The notes beneath the pieces are model-generated. The model saw nothing but the letters and a program-made list of their open reading frames with translations, did no database searches and was not told the origin of the DNA. From positions 310,001 through 374,000 of the forward strand of contig CAWKMN010000001.1 of the NCBI GenBank assembly GCA_963850765.1: 64,000 nucleotides of DNA, read 5' to 3'. The translations under genes and the position numbers were made by a program. Of this stretch, positions 8,784-17,461 are shown piece after piece. The first letter of the stretch is position 1; the number at the start of each line of letters is the position of its first letter. This stretch comes from CAWKMN01 sp963850765 (lineage in GTDB: Bacteria > Chloroflexota > Anaerolineae > Aggregatilineales > Aggregatilineaceae).

Positions 8784-11462
8784 TCACTGGGCTGCGCGAA
8801 CACTGTCGGGCTGCGCCTTGACGGTCGATGCAGAGCCATCGCCGGGCGTGGGGGCCGGCTCATTCTCCGTCGTGGGCGTCAGCGCCGCCTCAAGGACTGC
8901 ATTCACATCGTCCACAAAAACGAACGTCATCGAATTGCGCACGTCTTCGGGCACATCTTCCAGATCCGGCTCGTTGCGGGCGGGCAGGATCACCGTATCC
9001 AGCCGGGCGCGATGGGCTGCCAGCACTTTGTCCTTAATGCCGCCCACCGGGAGCACCTGCCCGCGCAGCGTGATCTCGCCGGTCATGGCGACGTTGCGCC
9101 GCACCGGACGCCCGGTAAAGAGCGAGGCCAGAGCGGTCGCCATCGTCACACCAGCCGAGGGGCCATCTTTGGGCACCGCGCCGGCGGGGACGTGCAGGTG
9201 GACATCGTGCTTGTCGAAATAGTCATCCGACAGGCCGAGATCCTGCGCCTTCGAGCGGACATAACTGAAGGCCGCGCGCGCGCTCTCCTGCATGACCTGG
9301 CCCAACTGCCCGGTATACTGGAAGCCCTTGCTGCCGGGCATCTGGGCCGCTTCGACAAACAGCACGTCGCCGCCGAAAATCGTAACCGACAGCCCGATCG
9401 CGACGCCGGGCGTATCGCCGGTGCGTTCTTCGATCTCGGTCTCGTAGCCAAAGCGCGAATGGCCTAACAGGTCGGGAATGTCCTTCGCATCGAGGATTGA
9501 GGTGCCGTTCTTGCCCTCGGCCACGCGCGTCACGATCTTGCGCGCCACCCGCCCGATCTCGCGTTCCAGGCTGCGCACCCCCGCTTCGCGCGTGTAGTCG
9601 CGGATCACGGTCAGCAGCGCCTCGTCGGTGAAAGCCAGTTCGTCCGGGTGCAGTCCATTTTCCCGGATCTGGCGCGGAACGAGGTACTGCTGCGCGATCT
9701 GCACCTTTTCGTGCTCCGTGTAGCCGCTGAGCGTGATGATTTCCATCCGGTCCAGCAGCGGCATCGGCACCGTTTCGAGCGTGTTGGCGGTGGTGATGAA
9801 CATCACCGTCGAGAGATCGAACGGCACATCCAGGTAGTGATCGCGGAACTCGTTGTTCTGTTCCGGGTCCAGCACTTCGAGCAGCGCCGAGGCCGGATCG
9901 CCCCGGAAATCGCGCCCCAGCTTGTCGATCTCGTCCATCATGATGACCGGGTTACGGCTGCCGACCCGGCGCATCGTCTGGATCAAGCGGCCCGGCATCG
10001 CGCCGATATACGTGCGGCGGAACCCCCGGATCTCGGCCTCGTCCCGCACGCCGCCGAGCGACATCCGGGTGAATTTGCGCCCCATCGCCCGCGCAATCGA
10101 CGCCCCCAGCGACGTTTTGCCCACGCCGGGCGGCCCCACAAAACACAGGATCACGCCTTCGCGCTCGCGCCGGATGACGTCTATCGCCCGTCCTTCGCTT
10201 TCCGGCTCGCCCGCGCGCTCCTGGCGCAGCTTGCGCACGGCCAGGTATTCGAGGATACGGTCTTTGATGTCTTCCAGCCCGTAATGATCCTCGTTGAGCA
10301 CCTGCCGCGCGTGGCCGATGTCGAGATTATCCTCGGTGGCGATGTTCCAGGGCAGGCTGACCATCCAATCCAGGTACGTGCGGATCACGCCGTATTCCGC
10401 CGCCGCCGTCGGCAGTTTGGACAGCCGGTCCAGCTCGCGCCGGGCTTCGCGCTCAGGCTCTTCGGGCATCCCGGACTCTTCGATCTTGCGCCGGAACTCC
10501 TCCACCTCAACCGTTTGCTCGTCGCCCTCGCCCAATTCGCGCTGGATGGCCTTTAGCTGCTCGCGCAGGAAAAACTCGCGCTGCATCTTCTCCATCTCGG
10601 ACTGCGCTTCGGACTGGATCTTATGCCCCAGTTCGAGCACTTCAAGTTCCTTGGTCAGGATGGACATCAGCGTGTGCAGCTTCTCCTGGACCGAGTCCAG
10701 TTGCAAGAGATTCTGCTGCTGGGCGAGGTCGATGCGGATATAGGTCGCCAGCACATAGGCCAGTTGCAGCGGATCATCCACGTTCAGCGCGGCATTGATC
10801 AGCTCGCCGGGGATGCTGGGCACGAGATCGGCCATATGGCCGAACAGTTCCAGCACCTTGCGCATCAGCGCCTCGACCTCGATGTTTCTCTCCACTGTTT
10901 CGGGCGCGGGGCTGACGCGCGCCACGAGATAGGGCTCGGTGCCGACGTATTCTTCGACCTTGATACGCGCCATACCCTGGACCAGCAGGCGGATCGTGCC
11001 ATCCGGCGCGCGGAACAGGCGGTAAATCAGGCCCACGGTGCCGTATTCGTAGATCTCGCCGGGGCCGGGGGTTTCCTGTTCGGGATCGTGTGAGGCGACC
11101 AGCCCGACCATGCGCTCGCCGGCGACCGCCTCATCAACCAGCTTGATCGAGCGCGGCTGGCCCACCGTCAGCGGCACGGTGGTATGCGGATAGACCACCA
11201 GCCCGCGCAGCGGCAGGATCGGCAGGGTATCGGGCACATCAAACGCGGGTGCAGATTCGCTGCTGGATTCGGCTTCAGCAAGCGGGGCTTCCTGCTCTGG
11301 GGCAATATCGACGGTGCGCTCTTCTTCGGCGTGCCGGTCCGTCGTGATCATCTTCTTGGCGGCCGCGCCGGGGGCCTCGCCTTCGCCCTCGTGGGATTTC
11401 ACGACCGGGATTGCCGGTTCGTTGGGATTCTGTTCTTGTTTCTTCTTCTTCGGACTTGCCAT
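8784..11462 (-). CDS. lon: ATP-dependent protease Lon
   Basis: A cytoplasmic AAA+ protease degrading misfolded and regulatory proteins. It has 892 residues, slightly long because of an 80-residue acidic/lysine-rich N-terminal leader. The Lon substrate-binding domain begins DTLPILPLRGLVVYPH (about residue 78), Walker A is GPPGVGKTS at 443-451, Walker B is VIMMDEIDKL, and the catalytic dyad is S769 in PKDGPSAGV and K812 in GGIKDKVLAAHRA. It is intact and lies next to an Hsp20 gene on the same strand, 36 bases downstream of it, consistent with a protein-quality-control unit. Confidence 0.97.
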   Translation of the reverse strand: MASPKKKKQEQNPNEPAIPVVKSHEGEGEAPGAAAKKMITTDRHAEEERTVDIAPEQEAPLAEAESSSESAPAFDVPDTLPILPLRGLVVYPHTTVPLTVGQPRSIKLVDEAVAGERMVGLVASHDPEQETPGPGEIYEYGTVGLIYRLFRAPDGTIRLLVQGMARIKVEEYVGTEPYLVARVSPAPETVERNIEVEALMRKVLELFGHMADLVPSIPGELINAALNVDDPLQLAYVLATYIRIDLAQQQNLLQLDSVQEKLHTLMSILTKELEVLELGHKIQSEAQSEMEKMQREFFLREQLKAIQRELGEGDEQTVEVEEFRRKIEESGMPEEPEREARRELDRLSKLPTAAAEYGVIRTYLDWMVSLPWNIATEDNLDIGHARQVLNEDHYGLEDIKDRILEYLAVRKLRQERAGEPESEGRAIDVIRREREGVILCFVGPPGVGKTSLGASIARAMGRKFTRMSLGGVRDEAEIRGFRRTYIGAMPGRLIQTMRRVGSRNPVIMMDEIDKLGRDFRGDPASALLEVLDPEQNNEFRDHYLDVPFDLSTVMFITTANTLETVPMPLLDRMEIITLSGYTEHEKVQIAQQYLVPRQIRENGLHPDELAFTDEALLTVIRDYTREAGVRSLEREIGRVARKIVTRVAEGKNGTSILDAKDIPDLLGHSRFGYETEIEERTGDTPGVAIGLSVTIFGGDVLFVEAAQMPGSKGFQYTGQLGQVMQESARAAFSYVRSKAQDLGLSDDYFDKHDVHLHVPAGAVPKDGPSAGVTMATALASLFTGRPVRRNVAMTGEITLRGQVLPVGGIKDKVLAAHRARLDTVILPARNEPDLEDVPEDVRNSMTFVFVDDVNAVLEAALTPTTENEPAPTPGDGSASTVKAQPDSVRAAQ

Positions 11463-11498
11463 GTTTAACTCAACCGGGTTGTCACTCTGGATGTCAGA

Positions 11499-11924
11499 TT
11501 ATTCAGGTTCATCGTCCAGGTTCACCACCTGGACCCGTTGGGCCGGCGCATGGGGCAGTTCAACCCGCAGGAAGCCGTCCCGGTAGCTGGCTGTTACCTG
11601 ATCGCGCGAAACGGCCCAGGGTAGTTCCACCTCGGTGCGAAACTCGCCATAGGGGACCTCCAATTGATGATAAGCCGCGTCGGGCGCGGGTGCGCGCCGC
11701 CGGATACCGCTGATCATCAGACGTTGTCCGTGTAAGACCACGTTAAAATCGCTGTCCTGCATCCCGGCGACTTCAACCAGCACGACCAGATTTTCGCCCT
11801 GTTCATACACATCGGTGGGGGGATGCCACACGGTCGTATGGCGCACAACTACCCACCGCTGCGGGAGCGCCGTTTCGCGGCCCGCCGTGCCCGTTTTGCG
11901 CGAAGGAGAAAGTTCATCAGGCAT
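11499..11924 (-). CDS. Small heat-shock protein, Hsp20/alpha-crystallin family
   Basis: A 141-residue holdase chaperone. The alpha-crystallin domain runs from PPTDVYEQGENLVVLVEVAGM to GFLRVELPHAP, with the family signature GFLRVELP near the end (the usual form is GVL.I.LPK). ATG 11924 is chosen over the upstream ATG at 11996 because GGAG lies 8 bases before it and homology starts after it. It is probably co-transcribed with lon. Two inverted repeats lie in its upstream region (11944-11965 and 11991-12019) and could be operators. Confidence 0.88.
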   Translation of the reverse strand: MPDELSPSRKTGTAGRETALPQRWVVVRHTTVWHPPTDVYEQGENLVVLVEVAGMQDSDFNVVLHGQRLMISGIRRRAPAPDAAYHQLEVPYGEFRTEVELPWAVSRDQVTASYRDGFLRVELPHAPAQRVQVVNLDDEPE

Positions 11925-11943
11925 GGATGCTCCAAAACACACT

Positions 11944-11965
11944 GGAGTCGTACAATATCGACTCC
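11944..11965. promoter_or_regulatory. Inverted repeat upstream of hsp20-lon
   Basis: GGAGTCG, 8-base spacer, CGACTCC: perfect 7-base arms, 20-41 bases upstream of the Hsp20 start codon on the minus strand. The position suits a repressor operator or a 5'-leader hairpin. It is not the CIRCE sequence. Confidence 0.4.
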
Positions 11966-11990
11966 TGATGATACCACAGCCAGGACACCG

Positions 11991-12019
11991 CTCCAATTAG
12001 AGCTACACAAGAATTGGAG
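11991..12019. promoter_or_regulatory. Second inverted repeat upstream of hsp20-lon
   Basis: CTCCAATT, 13-base spacer, AATTGGAG: perfect 8-base arms centred 81 bases upstream of the Hsp20 start. It shares the GGAG/CTCC ends with the 11944-11965 repeat. Confidence 0.35.
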
Positions 12020-12030
12020 TATATGGTAAG

Positions 12031-12290
12031 GAGCTTTCAGCTATCAGCGGTCAGCGATCCGCTAAACCAAAAACTACAAGCGCCCGGCACGGATTTGGCA
12101 GGGAGTAGCTCAAAGATCCCATTCTGGCTTTTGACTGACCGTTGGCTGCTGATAGCTGTTGGCTGAGCGCTTCTCCCTTCCAATTTCCTGGCCTCACCCC
12201 CAGCCCCTCTCCATCTCAGATGGCGAGGGGAGCCAAGCCTGCTTCCCCCTCTCTAGCTCGGCTGGAGAGGGGGATTGAGGGGGTGAGGCC
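12031..12290. repeat. Family D element followed by a family A variant (500-base gap)
   Basis: 12031-12172 has inverted AGCTATCAGCGGTCAGCGA and TGGCTGCTGATAGCTGTTGG ends (family D). 12190-12290 begins GGCCTCACCCCCAGCCCC and ends GGGGGTGAGGCC, a family A variant with an 11-base terminal inverted repeat. No gene is seen between 11925 and 12426. Confidence 0.7.
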
Positions 12291-12426
12291 GTTCGAGGAC
12301 CCCATTTTCATCGCCTTGGGTGTATCCCTTTTCGTATCAAGCCCTAGAGGATGCCGATGCTTGCCGCTAACTCTATCTTGATGTATGCTAACGGTGTGCT
12401 TAAGTGTGCTCCCAGGGGTCTGCGTG

Positions 12427-12882
12427 ATGGGTCTGCTCGATCTTTTAAAAACCGTGACTCTTTTTAACGGGCTGTCCGACCGGCAGCTTCAACGTCTGCT
12501 TGATATCAGCGAAGAGCAAATTTTCCGCGACGAAGACATTATTATCGAGCAGGGCGCCGAGGGTGACAAGCTGTACTTTATCAGCGAAGGGCAGGTCGAG
12601 ATCCGGATCCGGCGGCGGCCTGACGAGCCAGAACGGTCGCAGGTCTACCTGGGGCGCGGCCAGATCTTCGGTGAGATGGCGTTGCTGGATATGGGTAAAC
12701 GCTCGGCCACCGTCAAATGCAGCCAGAACCGCACCGTGCTGCGGGCCATCACCCACCAGGCGTTTAGCGATCTGTGTAACTCCGATACGGCAATTGGCTA
12801 CGTGATTATGCGCAATATGGCAATTGACCTGTCGTTTAAGCTGCGCCATCGTAATCTCGATCTGGGGGCGAACAGCCTCTAA
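12427..12882 (+). CDS. Cyclic-nucleotide-binding domain protein without DNA-binding domain
   Basis: A 151-residue protein with a single CRP-type cNMP-binding domain: GLSDRQLQRLLDISEEQIFRDEDII, then the phosphate-binding cassette FGEMALLDMGKRSATV with its conserved Glu and Arg. Nothing follows except a short alpha-helical tail, so it lacks the helix-turn-helix of CRP/FNR regulators and should act as a stand-alone sensor or adaptor. ATG 12427 is preferred over 12385 because the domain homology starts there. The next small gene follows after 28 bases and is probably in the same operon. Confidence 0.82.
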   Translation: MGLLDLLKTVTLFNGLSDRQLQRLLDISEEQIFRDEDIIIEQGAEGDKLYFISEGQVEIRIRRRPDEPERSQVYLGRGQIFGEMALLDMGKRSATVKCSQNRTVLRAITHQAFSDLCNSDTAIGYVIMRNMAIDLSFKLRHRNLDLGANSL

Positions 12883-12910
12883 GCTTCCCAAGAGCAAAGG
12901 AAGACAACCC

Positions 12911-13132
12911 ATGGTGACGTATAAGGTTAGTTACGTGGTGATTGGCGGGGAGCACCCGGGGGCGATCGTGAACGAGTTTCAGCGCCCGCAGGTTGGAGGC
13001 CGGGTCCAGATCGGCAAGAACACCTTTGAGATCGTCGAGATCTATGAGGTCATGCCGCCGCGCGGCGACTTCGCTTTTTTACATGCGACGGTTAAGCACG
13101 TCGAGGAAAACGTATCCGCTCACGGGGGATAA
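12911..13132 (+). CDS. Small conserved-looking protein, function unknown (73 aa)
   Basis: A 73-residue protein starting MVTYKVSYVVIGGEHPG, with an AAGGA ribosome-binding site 10 bases upstream of ATG 12911. The sequence alternates hydrophobic and polar residues (VGGRVQIGKNTFEIVEIYEV), suggesting a small beta-barrel. I do not recognise the family. It follows the cNMP-binding gene and ends just before an intrinsic terminator, so the two probably form one transcript. Confidence 0.7.
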   Translation: MVTYKVSYVVIGGEHPGAIVNEFQRPQVGGRVQIGKNTFEIVEIYEVMPPRGDFAFLHATVKHVEENVSAHGG

Positions 13133-13154
13133 TGGGGTTTTCAGGCGAGACGAC

Positions 13155-13190
13155 GCCTGCTGTCCGGCCATCGGGTGGCAGGCTTTTTTA
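13155..13190 (+). terminator. Intrinsic terminator after the cNMP-binding operon
   Basis: GCCTGC (13155-13160) pairs with GCAGGC (13178-13183), followed by TTTTTT. Confidence 0.8.
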
Positions 13191-13321
13191 TTGGCGGCGC
13201 TTCTGACGGAACTTTTATCCAACTCTGATCGAACTCTTAACTATCGTTGACGTGATTCTTACACACAGGTGGCAGGATAGAGACAAAAGAACCACAGGCA
13301 CAAGTGTTTGGAGGTGCAACT

Positions 13322-13789
13322 ATGAAAAGCCTGTCACGTTGGAATCCACGCAGCGAGCTGGAAATGAGCGATCAGTTCCGCCCGCTGGAGCAGATGTTCG
13401 AGGAGCTGTGGCGCGGTTTTCCGTTCCGCACCGAAGGCAACGGTGGGCCGACCTTCCTGCGCCCGGCTATGGATGTGGTCGAGAATGATCACAATGTGAC
13501 CATCCGCCTGGACCTGCCCGGCATGAAGAGCGAGGATGTTCATGTCGAGATCGAAGACCATGTGCTGACGGTGAGCGGCGAGACCGGCGATACCGTTGAA
13601 AAAGAAGGCGACCGCTATCACTACCGCGAACGTTACAGCGGTTCCTTCCGCCGCAGCCTGCGCTTGCCCAACACAATTGACGCCGACAAGGTAGACGCCA
13701 GCTTCGAGAACGGCGTGCTGAATATCACGCTGCCGAAGATGCCGCAGGCACAGCCGAAGAAGATCCAGATCAAAGCCGGCAGGAATTAA
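13322..13789 (+). CDS. Small heat-shock protein, Hsp20 family (second copy)
   Basis: A 155-residue holdase. The alpha-crystallin domain runs from RPAMDVVENDHNVTIRLDLPG to ENGVLNITLPKMP, with the family signature GVLNITLPK present. ATG 13322 is preceded by a near-perfect GGAGGT at 13309-13314. It is more typical of the family than the copy at 11499-11924; the two are diverged paralogues rather than a recent duplication. It appears to be a single-gene transcript. Confidence 0.94.
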   Translation: MKSLSRWNPRSELEMSDQFRPLEQMFEELWRGFPFRTEGNGGPTFLRPAMDVVENDHNVTIRLDLPGMKSEDVHVEIEDHVLTVSGETGDTVEKEGDRYHYRERYSGSFRRSLRLPNTIDADKVDASFENGVLNITLPKMPQAQPKKIQIKAGRN

Positions 13790-13852
13790 GCGGCTGGTTG
13801 AGACGGCGGTGATTTACCTCTAACGCCGCCGGTTAAAACGCGGTCAATCGCA

Positions 13853-13878
13853 GGGGCAGGTTGTCAACCTGCCCCTTT
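13853..13878. terminator. Palindromic hairpin after hsp20
   Basis: GGGGCAGGTTG and CAACCTGCCCC separated by one base, followed by TTT on the plus strand. The perfect 11-base arms suggest a terminator or a family C type palindrome. Confidence 0.5.
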
Positions 13879-13925
13879 CCGTTGCTCGAAAGAAAAGAGA
13901 GCAGCCCAGCGACGCTGCGTGTTTT

Positions 13926-14016
13926 ACCTCACCCCCCGCCCCCCTCTCCACGCGCGGAGAGGGGGAGCGCGCTTTAGGTCCCTCTCCGCGTGCGGGGAGG
14001 GATTTAGGGAGGGGTA
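13926..14016. repeat. Family A element (chimeric form)
   Basis: Starts CCTCACCCCCCGCCCCCC and ends GGGATTTAGGGAGGGG, joining the two end types of family A. It fills the gap between the convergent hsp20 and GH20 genes. Confidence 0.75.
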
Positions 14017-14022
14017 AAAAAA

Positions 14023-15885
14023 TCACCCCGTATACAACGCCCGCGCCTGCACGAGTCGCGCGGCGCTGTCATTCAACCCGCCGGGACGATTGCGCGCCAG
14101 CCACAGCGGCCGGTATTCGGCCTCAATCGCGTCGAGTTCGGCGGCCATAGCATGGGCGGGCACATCAGGATCGGCCAGATAATACAGAGCGCGCCGCGCG
14201 CCATGCCGCAGCATCTGCCCCGCGTTGGCGAACTCGCGCTTAATCAGATCCGCATCCGGCACCGCCATCTCCGATTGGCCGATCTGCTTCATCAGATTTT
14301 CGAGGTATTCCAGCGTCGCGTACAGATTGCGGCGGAGATGTTCATTGTCGCGCAGCGTATCGGCACTGTCTGGACGCGTGATTCGCCTGGTGATTTTGTC
14401 CAGCGTCGATTCGTAAATCCAGAACAGCAGGCTGCCGTTATGCACCAGGACGCCGGGCTTCTGATAGGCATTGCCGAGATCGTAAGCCACCCGGCCCATG
14501 ATCCCGGTCGGGTCGCGGAACACGAACGTATTCAGCACCGCCGGGAGATCGAGATCGCGGTTTTGCGCCGCCGACCAGCTCATCGCCGCGCCGTAGGCCA
14601 TCCCCAGGTAGCTGACCGGGAGCGGCTGCCAGTGGCCGCGATCGCCCCAATCGGTGTTCAGCACGCCGATCGCGCCGTTCTTCTGCCCGTTCTCCACCGC
14701 GTTGCGGATATTGGCGATGCAGTTATCGGTCCGCCCGGCGATGGAGGTCCAGCTTGACGTGCCGGGGCAAACATAAAACGGCACACCCGACTCCGCGAAC
14801 AGTTTCGACTTCCCAGCAAAATCGTGATCGGCTTCGTAGCCCCATTCGAGCGCGATGCTGTCTTTGGGGATCTCCGGCACCAGATCGGGATACTGGTTGA
14901 TGATGTCTCCCCAGAACAGCATCGTGCGCCCGTGTGCCTGCACGCGCTGGTAGATTTCGAGCACAAAGTCCAGATAGACGCGCCCTTTGCCGCGCTGCTC
15001 GACGAGTGCCTTGCTGCGCCCCTTGCCCAGATCGAACGTTTCATCGCAGCCGACGTTAAACATCTGGCTGCTGAAATTGGGCAGCAGTTCGGCGTAAAGC
15101 TCCTCGATCAGCGGCAGCACGCCCGGCACCGCCGGTGACAGGCTGAACGGTGGGAAGATCGATCCCCACGGCGTCTCGACGTCCGTTTCTGTTTCGGCCA
15201 GGGGCAGGTAGCGCGGGTGTTTGAACCAGCGGTGCATATGGCCGAAGCTGTTCTGGTTGGGCACTAATTCGATAAATCGCTCGCGGCAGTAGGCGTCCAG
15301 CGCCAGGATCTCTTCGGCGGTCAGCGGCGAGGCGTTAGCCCACACCTCGCGGTGGTTGCGGTAGGCGAAGGTGTGCTCGGTGTAAAGCTGGAACTGGTTC
15401 ACCTTCCAGCCGGCCAGCCGGTCGATCAGGGCATACAGCGTCTCCATCGTCGGGACTTTGTCGCGGCTGATGTCGAGCATCACGCCGCGCGCCGGGAAAT
15501 CCGGCCAGTCTTCGATGACCACCTGCGGCAGCCGCGCGCCGTGGATCTGGAGAAGCTGCGCCAGTGTCGCCACCCCATAAAACAGCCCGGCGTTATCGCT
15601 CGCGACGATCTGGATTCCCTGCTCACCAACCGTCAGACGGTAGCCTTCGGGACGCGGCCCGCTGAGCGCGGGATCGCCCAGGGTAAGGGTAAGCTGCGCG
15701 GGCAGATCGCCGCCCGCGATCTCCCACGGGTCGCCGGCGTGCTCGCGCAGAGCCGTCTGGGCGCGCCGCCCGGTGAAATACACATCGGCGGGATGCGGCA
15801 CATTCAGCGAGATATACCCGCTGTCCGGCAGCGTCCATTCGCCACCCGTCAGGATCAGATTTTGAGGTTTCGGTAAAAGATTCAT
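14023..15885 (-). CDS. Glycoside hydrolase family 20 beta-N-acetylhexosaminidase
   Basis: Releases terminal GlcNAc/GalNAc by substrate-assisted catalysis. It has 620 residues and is intact. The GH20b N-terminal domain (about 1-125) ends before the TIM barrel, which starts at DFPARGVMLDISRDKVPT. The catalytic Asp-Glu pair is D281-E282 in NVGCDETFDLG. Other barrel motifs are VNQFQLYTEHTF, VPNQNSFGHMHRW and MLFWGDIINQYPD. There is no signal peptide, so it is probably cytoplasmic and recycles imported aminosugars or cell-wall fragments. It stands alone downstream of the liv operon terminator. Confidence 0.92.
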   Translation of the reverse strand: MNLLPKPQNLILTGGEWTLPDSGYISLNVPHPADVYFTGRRAQTALREHAGDPWEIAGGDLPAQLTLTLGDPALSGPRPEGYRLTVGEQGIQIVASDNAGLFYGVATLAQLLQIHGARLPQVVIEDWPDFPARGVMLDISRDKVPTMETLYALIDRLAGWKVNQFQLYTEHTFAYRNHREVWANASPLTAEEILALDAYCRERFIELVPNQNSFGHMHRWFKHPRYLPLAETETDVETPWGSIFPPFSLSPAVPGVLPLIEELYAELLPNFSSQMFNVGCDETFDLGKGRSKALVEQRGKGRVYLDFVLEIYQRVQAHGRTMLFWGDIINQYPDLVPEIPKDSIALEWGYEADHDFAGKSKLFAESGVPFYVCPGTSSWTSIAGRTDNCIANIRNAVENGQKNGAIGVLNTDWGDRGHWQPLPVSYLGMAYGAAMSWSAAQNRDLDLPAVLNTFVFRDPTGIMGRVAYDLGNAYQKPGVLVHNGSLLFWIYESTLDKITRRITRPDSADTLRDNEHLRRNLYATLEYLENLMKQIGQSEMAVPDADLIKREFANAGQMLRHGARRALYYLADPDVPAHAMAAELDAIEAEYRPLWLARNRPGGLNDSAARLVQARALYTG

Positions 15886-15903
15886 GACTCCACCAGAGAA
15901 AAC

Positions 15904-15929
15904 AAAAAAACCGAGTCACAATGACCCGG
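15904..15929 (-). terminator. Intrinsic terminator of the liv operon
   Basis: Read on the minus strand: CCGGGTCA, TTG loop, TGACTCGG (one G-T pair), then TTTTTTT. Confidence 0.88.
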
Positions 15930-15977
15930 CTATTATACAGCGTTTCGGCCTGTCCGGCTGAATAGAGAGGGTGAGAC

Positions 15978-16684
15978 TTATCCGCCCAGGTACGCGCGCT
16001 GGACTTCCGGGCTGGCGGCGACCTCCCGGCTCGGTCCGGCCAGCACGATATTGCCGGTTTCGAGCACATAAGCGCGGTTTGCCAGCTTGAGCGCCATGTG
16101 CGCGTTCTGCTCGACCAGCAGGATCGTCGTCCCGGCCTGGTTGATCTCGCGCAGGATCTCGAAAATCTGCTGCACCAGGATCGGAGCCAGACCCATCGAG
16201 GGTTCGTCCAGCAGCATACACTGCCCGCCCGTGACCAGCGCACGCCCGACCGCCAGCATTTGCTGCTCGCCGCCGGAGAGCGTATCGCCAAGCTGCGCCT
16301 TACGTTCTTCCAGGCGAGGGAAATAGCTGTACACGCGCTTGATGCGCTGTTCGATGGTGCCCGGACTGATCTGGAAACCGGCCAGCCGCAGGTTTTCGTA
16401 GACCGTCAGGTTGCCGAAGATCCGGCGGCCTTCGGGCACGAGCGCCAGCCCCAGCTTGACGATGTGGTGCGGCAGACGACGCCGCGATATTCCGGCCGCG
16501 ATAGACGATCTCGCCGCGGCTCGGGTGCTGAAGCCCGAGCGATGGTATTCAGGATGGTGGATTTGCCCGCGCCGTTCGCGCCGATCAGCGTGACGATCTC
16601 GCCCTCTTCCACGTCAAACGAGACGCCATGTACCGCTTCGATCCGGCCATAGGATACGTGCAGGTCGTTTACACTGAGCAGCAT
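15978..16684 (-). CDS. livF: Branched-chain amino acid ABC transporter ATP-binding protein LivF (two frame breaks)
   Basis: The second ATPase of the Liv importer. It starts at ATG 16684, overlapping the livG stop (ATGA). The first frame gives MLLSVNDLHVSYGRIEAVHGV and Walker A GANGAGKST. The middle (GLQHPSRGEIVYRGRNIAA) and the rest (LGLALVPEGRRIFGNLTV, signature LSGGEQQMLAVGRAL, Walker B CMLLDEPSMGLAP) are in other frames, with breaks near 16540 and 16475. Joined, it has a normal length of about 235 residues and all ATPase motifs, so the breaks are probably sequence errors. It ends the operon; a terminator follows. Confidence 0.88.
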
Positions 16685-17461
16685 CAGCCCACCTCCGGTT
16701 GTTGTTCGCCCAGGTACGCCTCGATCACGCGGGGATCGTTCCGAATCTCCGCCGGGGTGCCTTCGGCAATCGTCGCGCCAAAGTCCAGCACCTTGATCCG
16801 CTCGCAGATATTCATCACCAGCCGCATCTGGTGCTCGATCAGCCAGATCGTCAGCTTGAACTCGTCGCGGATCCAGTGGATGAACTCCATCAGCGCGCCG
16901 ATCTCGTTGGGATTCATACCCGCCGCCGGTTCGTCGAGCAGCAGCAGCTTGGGCCGCGGATGCCATCGCCCGCACGATCTCGACGCGCCGCTGCGCGCCA
17001 TAGGGCAGGCTGCTCACCTGCTCATTCGCGTAGCGTTCCAGCTTGAACAGGCGCAGCAGTTCCATCGAGTGCTCGGTGATCTCGCGCTCCTGCTGGCGGT
17101 AGCGCGGCAGGCGCAGCAGCGTCTCCGCGAGGTTGTACGTGATCCGCGGATGGTGCGCCACCCGCACATTATCCAGCACGGTCATCATGTTCCACAGCCG
17201 GATCGTCTGAAAGGTGCGGCTGATCCCCAGGCCGTTAATGACATGGGGCGGCTTGCCGACCAGTTCTTGCCCCTGGAACAGGATCGAGCCTTCGCTGGCA
17301 TGATAGGCCCCGGTGACAAGGTTGAAGATCGTCGTTTTACCCGCGCCGTTAGGCCCGATCAGGCCGATCAACTCGCCCTCTTGCAGATCGAGATTGAAGT
17401 CGTTGACCGCCATCAGCCCGCCAAAATAGTGGGTGAGGTTGTCAATCCGCAGCAGTGTCAT
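16684..17461 (-). CDS. livG: Branched-chain amino acid ABC transporter ATP-binding protein LivG (frame-broken)
   Basis: The first ATPase of the Liv importer. MTLLRIDNLTHYFGGLMAVND leads to Walker A GPNGAGKTT, then SRTFQTIRLWNMMTVLDNV (the Q-loop region typical of LivG) and SSLPYGAQRRVEIVRAMA (signature motif with P for G). The frame changes near 16960, between RAMA and PKLLLLDEPAAGMNP (Walker B). The C-terminal IWLIEHQM switch and GTPAEIRNDPRVIEAYLGE are characteristic of the family. ATG 17461 lies 20 bases inside the 3' end of livM; the stop overlaps livF. Confidence 0.89.

Noticed and set aside
13246..13270. TTGACG upstream of hsp20 as a promoter
   Set aside because: No acceptable -10 box at 16-18 bases, so it was not listed as a feature.
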